From Aequorivita xiaoshiensis (GTDB taxonomy: Bacteria > Bacteroidota > Bacteroidia > Flavobacteriales > Flavobacteriaceae), in NCBI RefSeq assembly GCF_022008395.1, contig NZ_JAIRBB010000007.1:82113-146112 (forward strand): a stretch of 64,000 nt of DNA, written 5' to 3'. The position numbers and the translations under genes were made by a program. Below the pieces are notes generated by a model that was not told the origin of the DNA, did no database searches, and saw only the letters and a program-made list of their open reading frames with translations. Below, one piece after another: positions 53,901 through 62,898 of the stretch (the stretch's first letter is position 1; the number at the start of each line of letters is the position of its first letter).

Positions 53901-55463
53901 ATGGATATAGTAACTATAATAATTAGTGCCATCGTTGGGATAGCGATTGGTTTTTTTATTGCAAAAATACTGGAGAGAAATAACGCATCCCACGTGCTAT
54001 CTAGAGCTAAAAAAAGTGCGGCAGCAATATTAAAAGAAGCAAAATCTGAGGCAGAAAGCATAAAAAAAGATAAAATATTACAAGCGAAAGAGAAGTTTTT
54101 AGAACTTAAAGCAGAACATGAGAAAGTAATATTAAGCCGTGATAAAAAGATTTCTGACACTGAAAAACGAGTACGTGATAAGGAGTCGCAAGTTTCTAGT
54201 GAACTAGCAAAATCAAAAAAATTAAACGCTGAACTTCAGTCAAAACAAAAAGAATTTGACGAAAGAATTTCAATTCTAGATAAAAAACAAAGCGAAGTTG
54301 ATAGACTTCATCGCAGTCAAGTAGAGCAATTAGAGGTAATCAGCAGCTTATCTGCTGAAGAAGCTAAAGCTCAATTAATGGAAAGCCTAAAAGACGAAGC
54401 CAAAACTCAAGCTATGGCCTTTGTTCAAAACTCTGTTGAAGAGGCTAAGATGACGGCTCAACAAGAAGCAAAGAAAATCATTATTAATACTATTCAACGT
54501 ATAGGAACAGAAGAAGCAGTAGAAAATTGCGTTTCTGTATTTAACCTAGAAAGCGACGATGTAAAAGGTAGAATTATTGGTCGTGAAGGTCGAAATATTC
54601 GTGCTATAGAGGCAGCTACTGGGGTTGAAATTATAGTAGATGATACTCCTGAGGCTATTATTCTGTCTTGTTTTGATTCCGTAAGAAGAGAAATTGCGCG
54701 TCTATCACTACATAAACTTGTAACCGACGGACGTATTCACCCTGCCCGTATTGAAGAGGTTGTTCAGAAAACAACCAAGCAAATAGAAGAGGAAATTATT
54801 GAAGTTGGTAAGCGTACAGTTATCGATTTAGGAATCCACGGTTTACATCCAGAGCTAATTAAGGCAGTGGGACGCATGAAGTATCGTTCGTCTTACGGGC
54901 AAAACCTGTTACATCACTCACGTGAAGTTGCAAAACTTTGTGGAGTAATGGCTGCAGAGCTTGGTTTAAATGCTAAACTTGCTAAAAGAGCTGGATTATT
55001 ACACGATATAGGAAAGGTTCCCGAAACGGAAACAGAGATGCCTCACGCACTTTTAGGAATGCAATGGGCTGAGAAATACGGTGAAAAGCCTGAGGTTTGC
55101 AACGCTATAGGTGCTCACCATGATGAAATTGAAATGACAAGTTTACTATCTCCTATTGTTCAAGTGTGTGACGCCATTAGCGGGGCAAGACCTGGAGCAA
55201 GACGTCAAGTATTAGACTCTTACATTCAACGTTTAAAGGATTTAGAAGATATCGCCTTTGGTTTTGGAGGTGTTAATAAGGCCTACGCAATCCAAGCAGG
55301 GCGTGAGCTTCGTGTAATGGTTGAAAGTGAAAAGGTAAACGACGAAAAAGCTGCACAATTATCTTTTGAAATTTCACAAAAAATCCAAACGGATATGACG
55401 TATCCTGGACAAGTGAAAGTAACTGTTATCCGTGAAACACGATCAGTTAATATAGCGAAGTAA
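53901..55463 (+). CDS. rny: Ribonuclease Y
   Basis: A 520-residue membrane-anchored endoribonuclease that starts mRNA decay. N-terminal membrane helix ([17 protein letters not shown], residues 5-21), a long coiled coil (~30-200), a KH domain with [20 protein letters not shown] (about 227-246), and an HD domain with [20 protein letters not shown] and [20 protein letters not shown]. Length and domain order are standard. It follows the 6S-like RNA by 20 nt and ends with its own terminator. Bacteroidota commonly carry Rny, in place of or beside RNase E. Confidence 0.97.
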   Translation: MDIVTIIISAIVGIAIGFFIAKILERNNASHVLSRAKKSAAAILKEAKSEAESIKKDKILQAKEKFLELKAEHEKVILSRDKKISDTEKRVRDKESQVSSELAKSKKLNAELQSKQKEFDERISILDKKQSEVDRLHRSQVEQLEVISSLSAEEAKAQLMESLKDEAKTQAMAFVQNSVEEAKMTAQQEAKKIIINTIQRIGTEEAVENCVSVFNLESDDVKGRIIGREGRNIRAIEAATGVEIIVDDTPEAIILSCFDSVRREIARLSLHKLVTDGRIHPARIEEVVQKTTKQIEEEIIEVGKRTVIDLGIHGLHPELIKAVGRMKYRSSYGQNLLHHSREVAKLCGVMAAELGLNAKLAKRAGLLHDIGKVPETETEMPHALLGMQWAEKYGEKPEVCNAIGAHHDEIEMTSLLSPIVQVCDAISGARPGARRQVLDSYIQRLKDLEDIAFGFGGVNKAYAIQAGRELRVMVESEKVNDEKAAQLSFEISQKIQTDMTYPGQVKVTVIRETRSVNIAK

Positions 55464-55485
55464 GCTAGTTTAACGATATATAAAA

Positions 55486-55519
55486 TAAGCCGCAATGAAA
55501 ATTGCGGCTTAATTTTTTT
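55486..55519 (+). terminator. Terminator of rny
   Basis: A perfect 11-bp stem, taagccgcaat / attgcggctta, with a gaaa tetraloop, followed by Ts. Confidence 0.92.
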
Positions 55520-55534
55520 AATATCTATTACTTC

Positions 55535-56482
55535 CTATTCATCATACAGATTTGCATATCCCTTAGATTCTTCTTCAAAGAACTTTCCATTTATGTATCT
55601 ATAATGGCGGTCTAATTTGGCAATTTTCTCCATATCAGAATCTCTGAGTTCCACATCTGCCGATTTAAAATTCGAAATTATATGATCTTTGGTTGTGGAT
55701 TTTGGGATAGCAGCACAACCTCTGTGATTATGCCAAGCAATTAGTACTTGTGGAACAGTAGCGCTTCTATCCTTGGCAATTTCCTTTAAAACATCTATAT
55801 CAAACATGTTCGGTTCGTCTTCGGCCTTCATTGCCGAAATACGATCTCCCGAACCTAGTGGTGAATAGGCTGTAAGCAAAATGTTTTCACTTTTACAATA
55901 TTCCAATAAATCATTTTGCTGAAGCAGCGGGTGAAGTTCTACTTGATTCATTTCAGGTTTTATTGTTGCTTTAGAAATCAGGTCCTTTAACTTCTTAACA
56001 CTAAAATTTGAAACTCCAATATGCTTTGCTAAACCGTTTTTCTTGGCGTCTTCCATTTGTTTCCAAGTCTCTATTAGTGGAGCTTCTTCTAGAGTAAGGT
56101 AATCACTCGGTTTCTTAGGAAATTCAACTCCATTTCTGAACGCAACTGGCCAATGGATTAAATATAAGTCTAGGTAATTCAATTGAAGTTTTTTAAGTGA
56201 ATCTTGTAATGCTGGGATTACTTGGCCTTCTGCGTGAGCGTCGTTCCAGAGCTTGGAAGTAATGAATACATCTTCGCGAAATATTTTACCTTCTGCAAAT
56301 ATCTCGGCTAAGGCTTCTCCAATAATTGCTTCATTACCGTAATTTGCAGCGGTGTCTATATGTCTGTAACCTGCGTAAATAGCATCTTTTATCGCTTTTT
56401 TCAATTCATTTCCAGTTGATTTCCATGTTCCTAATCCAATGGCGTGCATAGTATCACCATTACTGAATTTTAATGTCTTCAT
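55535..56482 (-). CDS. Aldo/keto reductase
   Basis: A 315-residue NADPH-dependent TIM-barrel reductase. MKTLKFSNGDTMHAIGLGTW opens it, RHIDTAANYGNEAIIGEAL carries catalytic Asp and Tyr, ITSKLWNDAH the Lys, and LYLIHWPVAF the His of the AKR tetrad; the cofactor end is IPKSTTKDHIISNFKSADV. An in-frame ATG 12 codons upstream (56518) would add a poly-Lys/Ile leader (KVKLKKIKFIY) unlike the family; the start at 56482 fits better. The substrate is unknown; xylose-reductase or aldehyde-reductase type. Convergent with rny. Confidence 0.9.
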   Translation of the reverse strand: MKTLKFSNGDTMHAIGLGTWKSTGNELKKAIKDAIYAGYRHIDTAANYGNEAIIGEALAEIFAEGKIFREDVFITSKLWNDAHAEGQVIPALQDSLKKLQLNYLDLYLIHWPVAFRNGVEFPKKPSDYLTLEEAPLIETWKQMEDAKKNGLAKHIGVSNFSVKKLKDLISKATIKPEMNQVELHPLLQQNDLLEYCKSENILLTAYSPLGSGDRISAMKAEDEPNMFDIDVLKEIAKDRSATVPQVLIAWHNHRGCAAIPKSTTKDHIISNFKSADVELRDSDMEKIAKLDRHYRYINGKFFEEESKGYANLYDE

Positions 56483-56635
56483 ATATATAAATTTTATCTT
56501 TTTAAGTTTCACTTTCAAAATACAAAAGGATTGTAGGAAAAGAAAAAAAATGGAGCTGTTTGGGAGTTTTTTAACCTTATGAACTCAGAAGCAAAAAGTG
56601 CTTTTGCAATTGAAATTTCCTCAAAATTTCAACCC

Positions 56636-57532
56636 CTACCTTCTAGGGTGAAATTTATTGATAACTTCAGTCAAGTGCTTTCTGTCAATATGAGTGTAGA
56701 TTTCGGTAGTTGTAATGCTTTCGTGTCCTAGCATTTGTTGAATTGCACGTAAATCGGCCCCATTTTCTAAAAGGTGAGTGGCAAAGGAGTGCCTAAAAGT
56801 ATGTGGACTAATGGTTTTTTTTAATCCAGCTTTTTCAGCTAAACGTTTTACAATGGTAAATATCATTGCCCGTGTAAGTTGCCTGCCGTGTTGGTTTAAA
56901 AAAAGCGTATCGGCATCTTTAGGGTCTATTTTATGATGAACTCGTACTTGTTTTTGGTAAATGGTTATATATTTTTCTGTGATAGGACTAATAGGAACTA
57001 AACGCTGTTTATCGCCTTTCCCCGTGACTTTTATAAAGCCTTCATCAAAATACAAATCGGATATTTTAAGGCTTGTTAATTCTGAAACACGAAGGCCGCA
57101 ACCGTAAAGTGTTTCAATTATCGCGCGATTGCGCTCTCCCTGTTTAGAACTTAAGTCAATTGCATTTATAAGAGAGTCAATTTCTTCAATGGCCAATGTA
57201 TCAGGAAGTTTTCTTCCTAGTTTTGGAGCTTCAATTAATTCTAAAGGATTAGTATTTCGATAATCTTCAAAAATTAAATACGTAAAAAAGCCTTTTAGAC
57301 CTGAAATTAATCTGCTTTGTGAACGAGGGTTTATTGTTTTTGCTGTGTCATATATAAACTGCTGAAGTGTTTCTTCAGAAATAGAAACAGGAGAAGTCTT
57401 TATTTCATTATTTTCTAACCAGCGCGTTAGTTTCTTAACATCTAAGGAATAATTAATTATAGAATTATCTGAAAGTCCACGTTCCAACCGGAGGTAATTT
57501 TGATAATCTTTTAGAGTTTGTTGCCAGTTCAT
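56636..57532 (-). CDS. xerD: Site-specific tyrosine recombinase XerD
   Basis: A 298-residue recombinase that, with XerC, resolves chromosome dimers at dif. The N-terminal SAM-like domain begins MNWQQTLKDYQNYLRLERGL; catalytic residues are all present: R148 (GCGLRVSEL), K172 (TGKGDKQR), H244 and R247 (SPHTFRHSFATH), H270 (LGHESI) and the nucleophile Y279 (TEIYTH). Flavobacterial genomes often have a single Xer next to aroQ; here six porin genes separate them. XerC versus XerD assignment rests on length and context. Confidence 0.93.
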   Translation of the reverse strand: MNWQQTLKDYQNYLRLERGLSDNSIINYSLDVKKLTRWLENNEIKTSPVSISEETLQQFIYDTAKTINPRSQSRLISGLKGFFTYLIFEDYRNTNPLELIEAPKLGRKLPDTLAIEEIDSLINAIDLSSKQGERNRAIIETLYGCGLRVSELTSLKISDLYFDEGFIKVTGKGDKQRLVPISPITEKYITIYQKQVRVHHKIDPKDADTLFLNQHGRQLTRAMIFTIVKRLAEKAGLKKTISPHTFRHSFATHLLENGADLRAIQQMLGHESITTTEIYTHIDRKHLTEVINKFHPRR

Positions 57533-57641
57533 AGTGCTATATTACTACTAATTATAATAGTTAACAAAATTCTAAATATTTTAATATGTATAAGATTAAG
57601 GATAACTTGTCGTTTTAAATAAAAAATCAAAATCTTACACT

Positions 57642-58196
57642 ATGAAGAAATTAATGATTGCGTTTTGCGCACTTTTTATGGGAGCAAATGCTTTTTCCCA
57701 GGGTCTTGACCTAGGGATTAAAGCTGGAGCTAACTTTGCGAATATCTCAGATGTTAATGATTTATCCAGTAAAACTGGTTTCCAAGCTGGTATTTTTGCT
57801 GGAATTAAATTTACCGACAAAGTTGGGATTCAGGCAGATGTTCTGTATTCACAACAAGGAGGGGAGTTTGATTATGGAAAATTCGACTTGAACTACGTAA
57901 ACGTACCCATAGTATTGAAGTACTACTTAATACAAGGTTTAAATATTCAAGCAGGTCCGCAATTTGGGTTTATTTTGGATGACGATATTTATGTAGATGT
58001 TTTAGGAACAAATTCTATTGAAGCAAATGCTGAAAAAAGTGATGTTTCTGGAATTGTAGGAGCAGGATACGATTTCCCATTCGGAGTTCGTTTGGATGCT
58101 AGGTACAATTTTGGATTGTCTGATGTTTCAAAAACCGATGGTTTTGAAGGAAAAAACACAGTGTTTTCTCTTGCGCTAGGATACTCTTTCCTATAA
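57642..58196 (+). CDS. Porin-family 8-stranded outer-membrane beta-barrel protein (array gene 1)
   Basis: A 184-residue OmpA-like small barrel: signal peptide (MKKLMIAFCALFMGANAFSQ), then alternating strands such as LDLGIKAGANFANISDVNDL, FAGIKFTDKVGIQADVLYSQ, YVNVPIVLKYYLIQGLNIQA, GPQFGFIL and GAGYDFPFGVRLDARYNFGL, ending in a strand with terminal aromatic residues (SLALGYSFL). First of six tandem paralogues. Closest in style to gene 2 (both end GYSFL and have KFDL-YVNVP). It carries its own terminator at 58221. Pore function is only inferred. Confidence 0.88.
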   Translation: MKKLMIAFCALFMGANAFSQGLDLGIKAGANFANISDVNDLSSKTGFQAGIFAGIKFTDKVGIQADVLYSQQGGEFDYGKFDLNYVNVPIVLKYYLIQGLNIQAGPQFGFILDDDIYVDVLGTNSIEANAEKSDVSGIVGAGYDFPFGVRLDARYNFGLSDVSKTDGFEGKNTVFSLALGYSFL

Positions 58197-58220
58197 TATA
58201 AAATATAATTATAATATGTA

Positions 58221-58247
58221 AGCCATCCATTTCGGGTGGCTTTTTTA
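58221..58247 (+). terminator. Terminator of array gene 1 (agccatcc/gggtggct)
   Basis: 8-bp stem with one G-T pair, loop atttc, six Ts. The stem resembles those after array genes 2 and 3. Confidence 0.82.
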
Positions 58248-58358
58248 TTACGGCTATTATTTTCGGTAAACAATTTAAAGCTCGAATACGGTATAACAAT
58301 TTGTTGAAAACCATATTAACAATTAAAATAAAAGCAATTTAGATTGTTAGATATACTA

Positions 58359-58366
58359 TATATTTG
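58359..58366 (+). promoter_or_regulatory. -7 box (TATATTTG) for array gene 2
   Basis: TATATTTG matches TAnnTTTG, 28 nt before the start; no clean -33 partner (TTG at 58344 is 12 nt away). Confidence 0.4.
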
Positions 58367-58393
58367 TTTTAGTTAAAACTAAACCGAATTAAT

Positions 58394-58966
58394 ATGAAAA
58401 AACTGATTGTTACAGTTATCATCTTATTTATTGGAGTGAATTCTTATTCACAAGAATTTGATCTTGGCGTTAAAGCAGGAATAAACTTCTCGAACGTTTA
58501 TGGCCTCGATAAGCTTAATCTAGAATATACCGAAGGAATTGTTGTAGGCGTTTTTGCAGGTGTAAAATTTTCAGATAGAATTGGGTTGCAAGTCGATGCA
58601 TTGTATTCTGAACAAGGAGCTAAATTTACCAGTAGTGGTAGCGGAAAGTTCGATCTAACGTATTTAAACGTACCTGTTGTTTTAAAGTATTACCTTGTAG
58701 ATGATCAGCCACTTTATATACAAGTAGGCCCCCAGGTTGGATTTTTAATAAATGATGATCTAAGAACTGTTATTGATAATTCTAGTGTTAACGCAGCTGG
58801 AAATGATACCGATATTGCTGCTGTAATGGGTATGGGCTACGATTTCCCGTATGGAATTAGGCTTGAAGGTCGTTTTAATTTAGGAATTACAAGTATTACG
58901 GATTATCAGTTAGAAAGTGGGAGACATAAATATATATCCCTAACTATTGGTTATTCTTTTTTATAA
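58394..58966 (+). CDS. Porin-family beta-barrel protein (array gene 2)
   Basis: 190 residues: signal peptide (MKKLIVTVIILFIGVNSYSQ) and small-barrel strands FDLGVKAGINFSNVYGLDKL, FAGVKFSDRIGLQVDALYSE, FDLTYLNVPVVLKYYLVDDQ, PLYIQVGPQVGFLINDDLRT and MGYDFPYGIRLEGRFNLGIT, ending LTIGYSFL. It parallels gene 1 strand for strand, so these two form one sub-branch of the array. Terminator at 58991. Confidence 0.88.
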   Translation: MKKLIVTVIILFIGVNSYSQEFDLGVKAGINFSNVYGLDKLNLEYTEGIVVGVFAGVKFSDRIGLQVDALYSEQGAKFTSSGSGKFDLTYLNVPVVLKYYLVDDQPLYIQVGPQVGFLINDDLRTVIDNSSVNAAGNDTDIAAVMGMGYDFPYGIRLEGRFNLGITSITDYQLESGRHKYISLTIGYSFL

Positions 58967-58990
58967 GAAGAATTAAATATAACTATAACA

Positions 58991-59017
58991 AACCACCCAT
59001 TCAGGGTGGTTTTTTTT
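58991..59017 (+). terminator. Terminator of array gene 2 (aaccaccc/gggtggtt)
   Basis: 8-bp perfect stem, loop attca, then a run of eight Ts. Almost the same stem as after gene 3. Confidence 0.88.
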
Positions 59018-59146
59018 ATTGACTATAACTAGATTTCATAAAAACCGCTAAAGTTTGAAGGATTTCAGTTAAAAGAAAATTAAAAATTAGGATGTGAATT
59101 GCCTAATTTAAGACCTTTGTACCGTTAACTAAAAAAACAAATAAAT

Positions 59147-59758
59147 ATGAAAAAGTTATTTTTTATTGCAGCAACTATAATGTTATCAGTAACCGCTACA
59201 CAAGCGCAAGAAGTGCGTTTAGGAGCAAAAGGTGGTGTTAACTTCGCAAATTTAGGTGGAGATATCGACGATGCTGATTCTAGAACAGGTTTCCATATTG
59301 GAGCTTTAGTAGAAATTCCAGTTACTGAAAGATTTTCAGTTCAGCCAGAGGTTTTATATTCTGCTCAAGGTGCTAAGTATGAAGAGAGCGGCACAGAGGC
59401 GGGTATTGACTATTTGTTCAAATCAGACCTTAAACTAGACTATATTCAGGTACCTGTAATGGCTAAATTTTATGTAGCTGAGGGATTTGCAATTGAAGCT
59501 GGTCCTCAAATTGGTTTTCTTGCATCTTCTAAAGCTGAATCTGAAAGCACAATTGGTGGAGTAACTGTAAAAGATGAAGGTGATATAGAAGATATCGCTA
59601 GTATAGATTTCGGTCTTGGGGCTGGAGTATCATATAGACTTCCAATGGGAGTTTTCTTTGGGGCACGTTATAACCATGGATTATCAAACATTAACGACTC
59701 TGGTGATGATAAAGTAAACAACAGTGTTTTCCAATTATCAGCAGGATACTCATTCTAA
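59147..59758 (+). CDS. Porin-family beta-barrel protein (array gene 3)
   Basis: 203 residues: signal peptide (MKKLFFIAATIMLSVTATQA before QEVRLGAKGG), then FHIGALVEIPVTERFSVQPE, VLYSAQGAKYEESGTEAGID, KLDYIQVPVMAKFYVAEGFA, IEAGPQIGFLASSKAESEST and the last strands GVFFGARYNHGLSNINDSGD to SAGYSF. The QEVRLGAKxGxN start and xVQPEVLYS block are shared with genes 4-6, which form a second sub-branch. Terminator at 59786. Confidence 0.88.
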   Translation: MKKLFFIAATIMLSVTATQAQEVRLGAKGGVNFANLGGDIDDADSRTGFHIGALVEIPVTERFSVQPEVLYSAQGAKYEESGTEAGIDYLFKSDLKLDYIQVPVMAKFYVAEGFAIEAGPQIGFLASSKAESESTIGGVTVKDEGDIEDIASIDFGLGAGVSYRLPMGVFFGARYNHGLSNINDSGDDKVNNSVFQLSAGYSF

Positions 59759-59785
59759 TAACTTAGAATCTTATTAACACAATTG

Positions 59786-59813
59786 AAAACCACCCTTCTT
59801 GGGTGGTTTTTTT
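59786..59813 (+). terminator. Terminator of array gene 3 (aaccaccc/gggtggtt)
   Basis: 8-bp stem with loop ttctt and seven Ts; sister of the terminator at 58991. Confidence 0.88.
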
Positions 59814-60075
59814 ATATTACAAGAACACTATAAATTCAACACCTAAACAGCTAAAACCCTTATCTTATGTGGTTTATGGCACGTGTTTCCTTCTATTACC
59901 GAATTCTAACTGAAAACCTCCGAATTCTAAATAGGACTTGCTAAGCCTTAACTAGATATATAGGTTTGTGTAGATATTTTTGAAGAAGTGAAGTAATGTT
60001 GCATAGAAAAATGTCCATTGGAGTATCTTAAATTAAAAACATTAACTATTAATTTTTAAACTAAATCAATCAATT
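59814..60075. other. Intergenic region inside the porin array
   Basis: About 260 nt between the gene 3 terminator and gene 4. No reading frame or clear promoter is seen; it must hold the promoter of gene 4. Confidence 0.3.
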
Positions 60076-60648
60076 ATGAAAAAAATTCTACTTTTTATCG
60101 CCGTAGTAGCATTAACCTGTACCACTGCTCAAGCTCAAGAAGTTCGCTTAGGTGCAAAACTAGGACTTAACGTAGCCTCTTTAGGAGGGGATAGTTATGG
60201 TGTTGGTAGCTTAGGGTCTAGAACAAGCTTCCATATAGGAGCGTTAGCTGAAATTCCATTAAAAGGAAAATTTGCCCTACAACCGGAATTACTTTATTCA
60301 TCTGAAGGTTCAGATTGGAGTTGGGGACTAGGGGATAACGCGCTTAAATTAGATTACATACGTGTACCTGTATTGGCCAAATTTTATATAATCGAAGGCT
60401 TAAGTGCTGAAGCAGGGCCAGTATTTGGGGTGTTAGTTAATGCAAGTGATGATAGTGATGTGGATATAAAGGACTTGTATAAAAGTTTTGATGCAGCCAT
60501 CGGAATTGGTGCGACTTACCGTTTAAATATGGGTGTTTTCTTTAGTTTGCGTTATAACAAAGGCTTATTAGATGTTAATGATGTGGATGATTATTCAGGT
60601 TCAAACCAAAGTAACGTATTCCAAGTATCAGCAGGATATTCTTTCTAA
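60076..60648 (+). CDS. Porin-family beta-barrel protein (array gene 4)
   Basis: 190 residues: signal peptide (MKKILLFIAVVALTCTTAQA), then QEVRLGAKLGLNVASLGGDS, FHIGALAEIPLKGKFALQPE, LLYSSEGSDWSWGLGDNALK, LDYIRVPVLAKFYIIEGLSA and the end GVFFSLRYNKGLLDVNDVDD to VSAGYSF. Closely related to gene 3. A hairpin terminator follows at 60670 with a different stem sequence. Confidence 0.88.
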   Translation: MKKILLFIAVVALTCTTAQAQEVRLGAKLGLNVASLGGDSYGVGSLGSRTSFHIGALAEIPLKGKFALQPELLYSSEGSDWSWGLGDNALKLDYIRVPVLAKFYIIEGLSAEAGPVFGVLVNASDDSDVDIKDLYKSFDAAIGIGATYRLNMGVFFSLRYNKGLLDVNDVDDYSGSNQSNVFQVSAGYSF

Positions 60649-60669
60649 CCAAATTATATATTTTTTTTG

Positions 60670-60701
60670 AAAGCAGGAAATTCATTTTCCTGCTTTTTTT
60701 T
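60670..60701 (+). terminator. Terminator of array gene 4
   Basis: 11-bp perfect stem aaagcaggaaa / tttcctgcttt, loop ttcat, then eight Ts. Confidence 0.9.
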
Positions 60702-60772
60702 GTTTTATATAAATCATTTTTAAACTTAAGATTTTATGTGTAGATTACATTGTTATTTTTAAAATCTAACAT

Positions 60773-61354
60773 ATGAAAAAAACGTTACTACTTATCTTGC
60801 TATCAGTATTCACACTTGTAAACGCTGATGCTCAAGGATTAACTTTTGGTGCAAAAGCTGGGGTAAACTTATCGACTTTTACTGGAGATTCATTTACAGG
60901 ATTCGATACACGGGTAGGGCTTCATATTGGGGGGTTAGCAGAAATTCCACTCACGGAAAAGTTTTCAGTGCAGCCAGAAGTACTTTATTCACAAAAAGGA
61001 AGCAAATTTTTTGGTTCGGAAACCCTCTTGAGTTACATCGATGTTCCTATATTGGCAAAATATCATATAATTCACGGACTTAGTGCAGAGCTAGGACCTG
61101 TTCCGAGTTTTCTTGTAGAAGCAGAATATACTACAAATGGATTAGAAAATAATGTTTCCGAGTATATAAGAACTTTCGACTTTGGAATTGGCGGCGGTGT
61201 AAGCTACCAACTACCTATGGGAGTCTTTTTTAGTATACGATTCACCAAAGGCTTGATGGAAATTAGGGAGTCTGGAAAGTACGATCCAAATGATGATTAT
61301 AAGTTAAACGTTGATAACAATGTGTTTCAAGTATCTACGGGATATATATTCTAA
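60773..61354 (+). CDS. Porin-family beta-barrel protein (array gene 5)
   Basis: 193 residues: signal peptide (MKKTLLLILLSVFTLVNADA before QGLTFGAKAG), LHIGGLAEIPLTEKFSVQPE, VLYSQKGSKFFGSETLLSYI, DVPILAKYHIIHGLSAELGP and GVSYQLPMGVFFSIRFTKGL, ending VSTGYIF. No terminator is seen before gene 6, 52 nt further on, so genes 5 and 6 are probably one transcript. Confidence 0.88.
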   Translation: MKKTLLLILLSVFTLVNADAQGLTFGAKAGVNLSTFTGDSFTGFDTRVGLHIGGLAEIPLTEKFSVQPEVLYSQKGSKFFGSETLLSYIDVPILAKYHIIHGLSAELGPVPSFLVEAEYTTNGLENNVSEYIRTFDFGIGGGVSYQLPMGVFFSIRFTKGLMEIRESGKYDPNDDYKLNVDNNVFQVSTGYIF

Positions 61355-61406
61355 TTGTTATAATATAAATTTAAGCTCAACTCATTAATATTTTAAATGG
61401 AGTAAT

Positions 61407-62048
61407 ATGAAAAATAGTGTTTATTTATCAATTTTTCTCGTTTTTATGACCTTTACAATTCACGCACAATCTGAATTCAGGTTAGGGGTAAAGGGGGGAG
61501 TTAATTTTGCCAGTGTTGGAGGTGATTTTACCAATAATACAAGAGGAGTGTTTGAATATCATTTAGGGGGTTTAGCAGAATTTCCAGTTGTAACAAATTT
61601 AACTTTTCAGCCTGAACTTTTATTTTCTGCTCAAGGTTCTGAACATAATACTATGGCAACAGATGGTCCACGGATAATTACAAAACTTAATTACATTAAC
61701 CTTCCGCTAATGGCAAAGTATTACCTGATAGATAATTTTAGCGTAATGGGAGGGCCACAGCTGGGGTATCTTGTTTCTGCTAAAAACGAAATTACCTCTT
61801 CCGGATTTTCAGGTAGATCTACTACTCAAGAAAACGATTTAAAAGACGATATAAGTAATTTCGATTTCGGACTTGGAATAGGTGCAGAATATCGATTAGA
61901 TTTAGGAATATTTGTGCAGCTACGGTATGTAATTGGAATGTCTAATGTAAACGCTACTGAAGGTGTTGTTCTTGGCTACCATCGTACATCTTATGACGTT
62001 AAAAGTATCAATAACGTCTTGCAAATTTCTGCTGGGTATTCGTTTTAA
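61407..62048 (+). CDS. Porin-family beta-barrel protein (array gene 6)
   Basis: 213 residues, the longest of the array: signal peptide (MKNSVYLSIFLVFMTFTIHA), FRLGVKGGVNFASVGGDFTN, YHLGGLAEFPVVTNLTFQPE, LLFSAQGSEHNTMATDG, LNYINLPLMAKYYLIDNFSV, MGGPQLGYLVSAKNEIT and the last strand ISAGYSF. A GGAG at 61399-61402, 4 nt before the ATG, is a Shine-Dalgarno-like site, rare in this group. The aroQ start lies 66 nt downstream. Confidence 0.88.
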   Translation: MKNSVYLSIFLVFMTFTIHAQSEFRLGVKGGVNFASVGGDFTNNTRGVFEYHLGGLAEFPVVTNLTFQPELLFSAQGSEHNTMATDGPRIITKLNYINLPLMAKYYLIDNFSVMGGPQLGYLVSAKNEITSSGFSGRSTTQENDLKDDISNFDFGLGIGAEYRLDLGIFVQLRYVIGMSNVNATEGVVLGYHRTSYDVKSINNVLQISAGYSF

Positions 62049-62114
62049 TTGCTGTTCACTTTGTTTTATGAACAAGAACTTATTGCTCTTTCTTTAATTT
62101 TCTATATTTACGGT

Positions 62115-62540
62115 ATGAAAATAATCATTGTAAACGGACCTAACCTAAACTTGCTCGGAAATAGAGAAAACAATATTTATGGCGACCAGTCATTTACCGA
62201 ATTTTTCAAAAGACTTGAAATGAAATTTTCAGATCATGAAATTTTTTATTTCCAGTCTAATATTGAAGGTGAAATAATTGATAAAATTCAAGAAGTGGGC
62301 TTCAGTTACAACGGTATTATTCTAAACGCGGCTGCTTACACTCATACTTCAGTAGGTATTGCCGATGCCGTAAGAGCAATTACAACTCCAGTAGTAGAAG
62401 TACATATTTCCAATACTTTTTCCAGAGAAGACTTTCGCCATAAAAGCTACATCTCCCCCCATGCTAAAGGAATAATAGTAGGTTTTGGACTGCAGAGCTA
62501 TGAGCTAGCGATACAAAGTTTTTTGGAAGAAAAACTTTAG
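62115..62540 (+). CDS. aroQ: 3-dehydroquinate dehydratase, type II
   Basis: Dehydrates 3-dehydroquinate to 3-dehydroshikimate in the shikimate pathway. The 141 residues show the type II signature MKIIIVNGPNLNLLGNRE, catalytic Tyr22 in NIYGDQ, the block NAAAYTHTSVGIADAVRAI with the active-site Asn and His, and EVHISNTFSREDFRHKSYIS. An in-frame ATG at 62049 would add 22 hydrophobic residues immediately after array gene 6; the start at 62115 begins directly at the family N terminus. Often beside xerD in flavobacteria; here the porin array lies in between. Confidence 0.95.
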   Translation: MKIIIVNGPNLNLLGNRENNIYGDQSFTEFFKRLEMKFSDHEIFYFQSNIEGEIIDKIQEVGFSYNGIILNAAAYTHTSVGIADAVRAITTPVVEVHISNTFSREDFRHKSYISPHAKGIIVGFGLQSYELAIQSFLEEKL

Positions 62541-62703
62541 ATGATAATTGACAGGTTTTGGCCTTTTAGAAATGGCTAAATAGATATACTTGGTATAACT
62601 AAATAAATTTGGGAACAGAAGTCTGAATCTTTAGTTGTGATGCTTGCGCCATGAACTTGTGGTCTTACTTTTGAAATGGTAGGCTAAGCTCACCCCTTCC
62701 AAC

Positions 62704-62755
62704 TTTCAAATCGTTTTACGATTTGAAATCCACCTTCCCCTGAAATAGGGGAAGG
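62704..62755. repeat. Pair of perfect palindromes, candidate dispersed repeat element
   Basis: Two hairpins side by side: tttcaaatcgt-ttt-acgatttgaaa (62704-62728, 11-bp stem) and ccttcccct-gaaat-aggggaagg (62733-62755, 9-bp stem), preceded by caccccttcc at 62691-62700. No T run follows either, so they do not look like terminators. The rest of the 340-nt gap before the next gene shows no gene; TACTTTCG near 62844 is a weak -7 box for that gene. Confidence 0.5.
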
Positions 62756-62898
62756 AGCTTAATATGGTTTTTTAAATCTCACGCCTTAGTTTTTAAGTTT
62801 AGGTTAATCATTTTGTTTTATTGATTAGATTGTGAAAAGTATGATACTTTCGCGCGTTTTAAGCAAACATATTTGACGTCATGATCTATAACTTTACT

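Noticed and set aside
62049..62114. Earlier aroQ start
   Set aside because: It adds 22 hydrophobic residues; type II dehydroquinases begin directly at the KIIIVNGPN strand.
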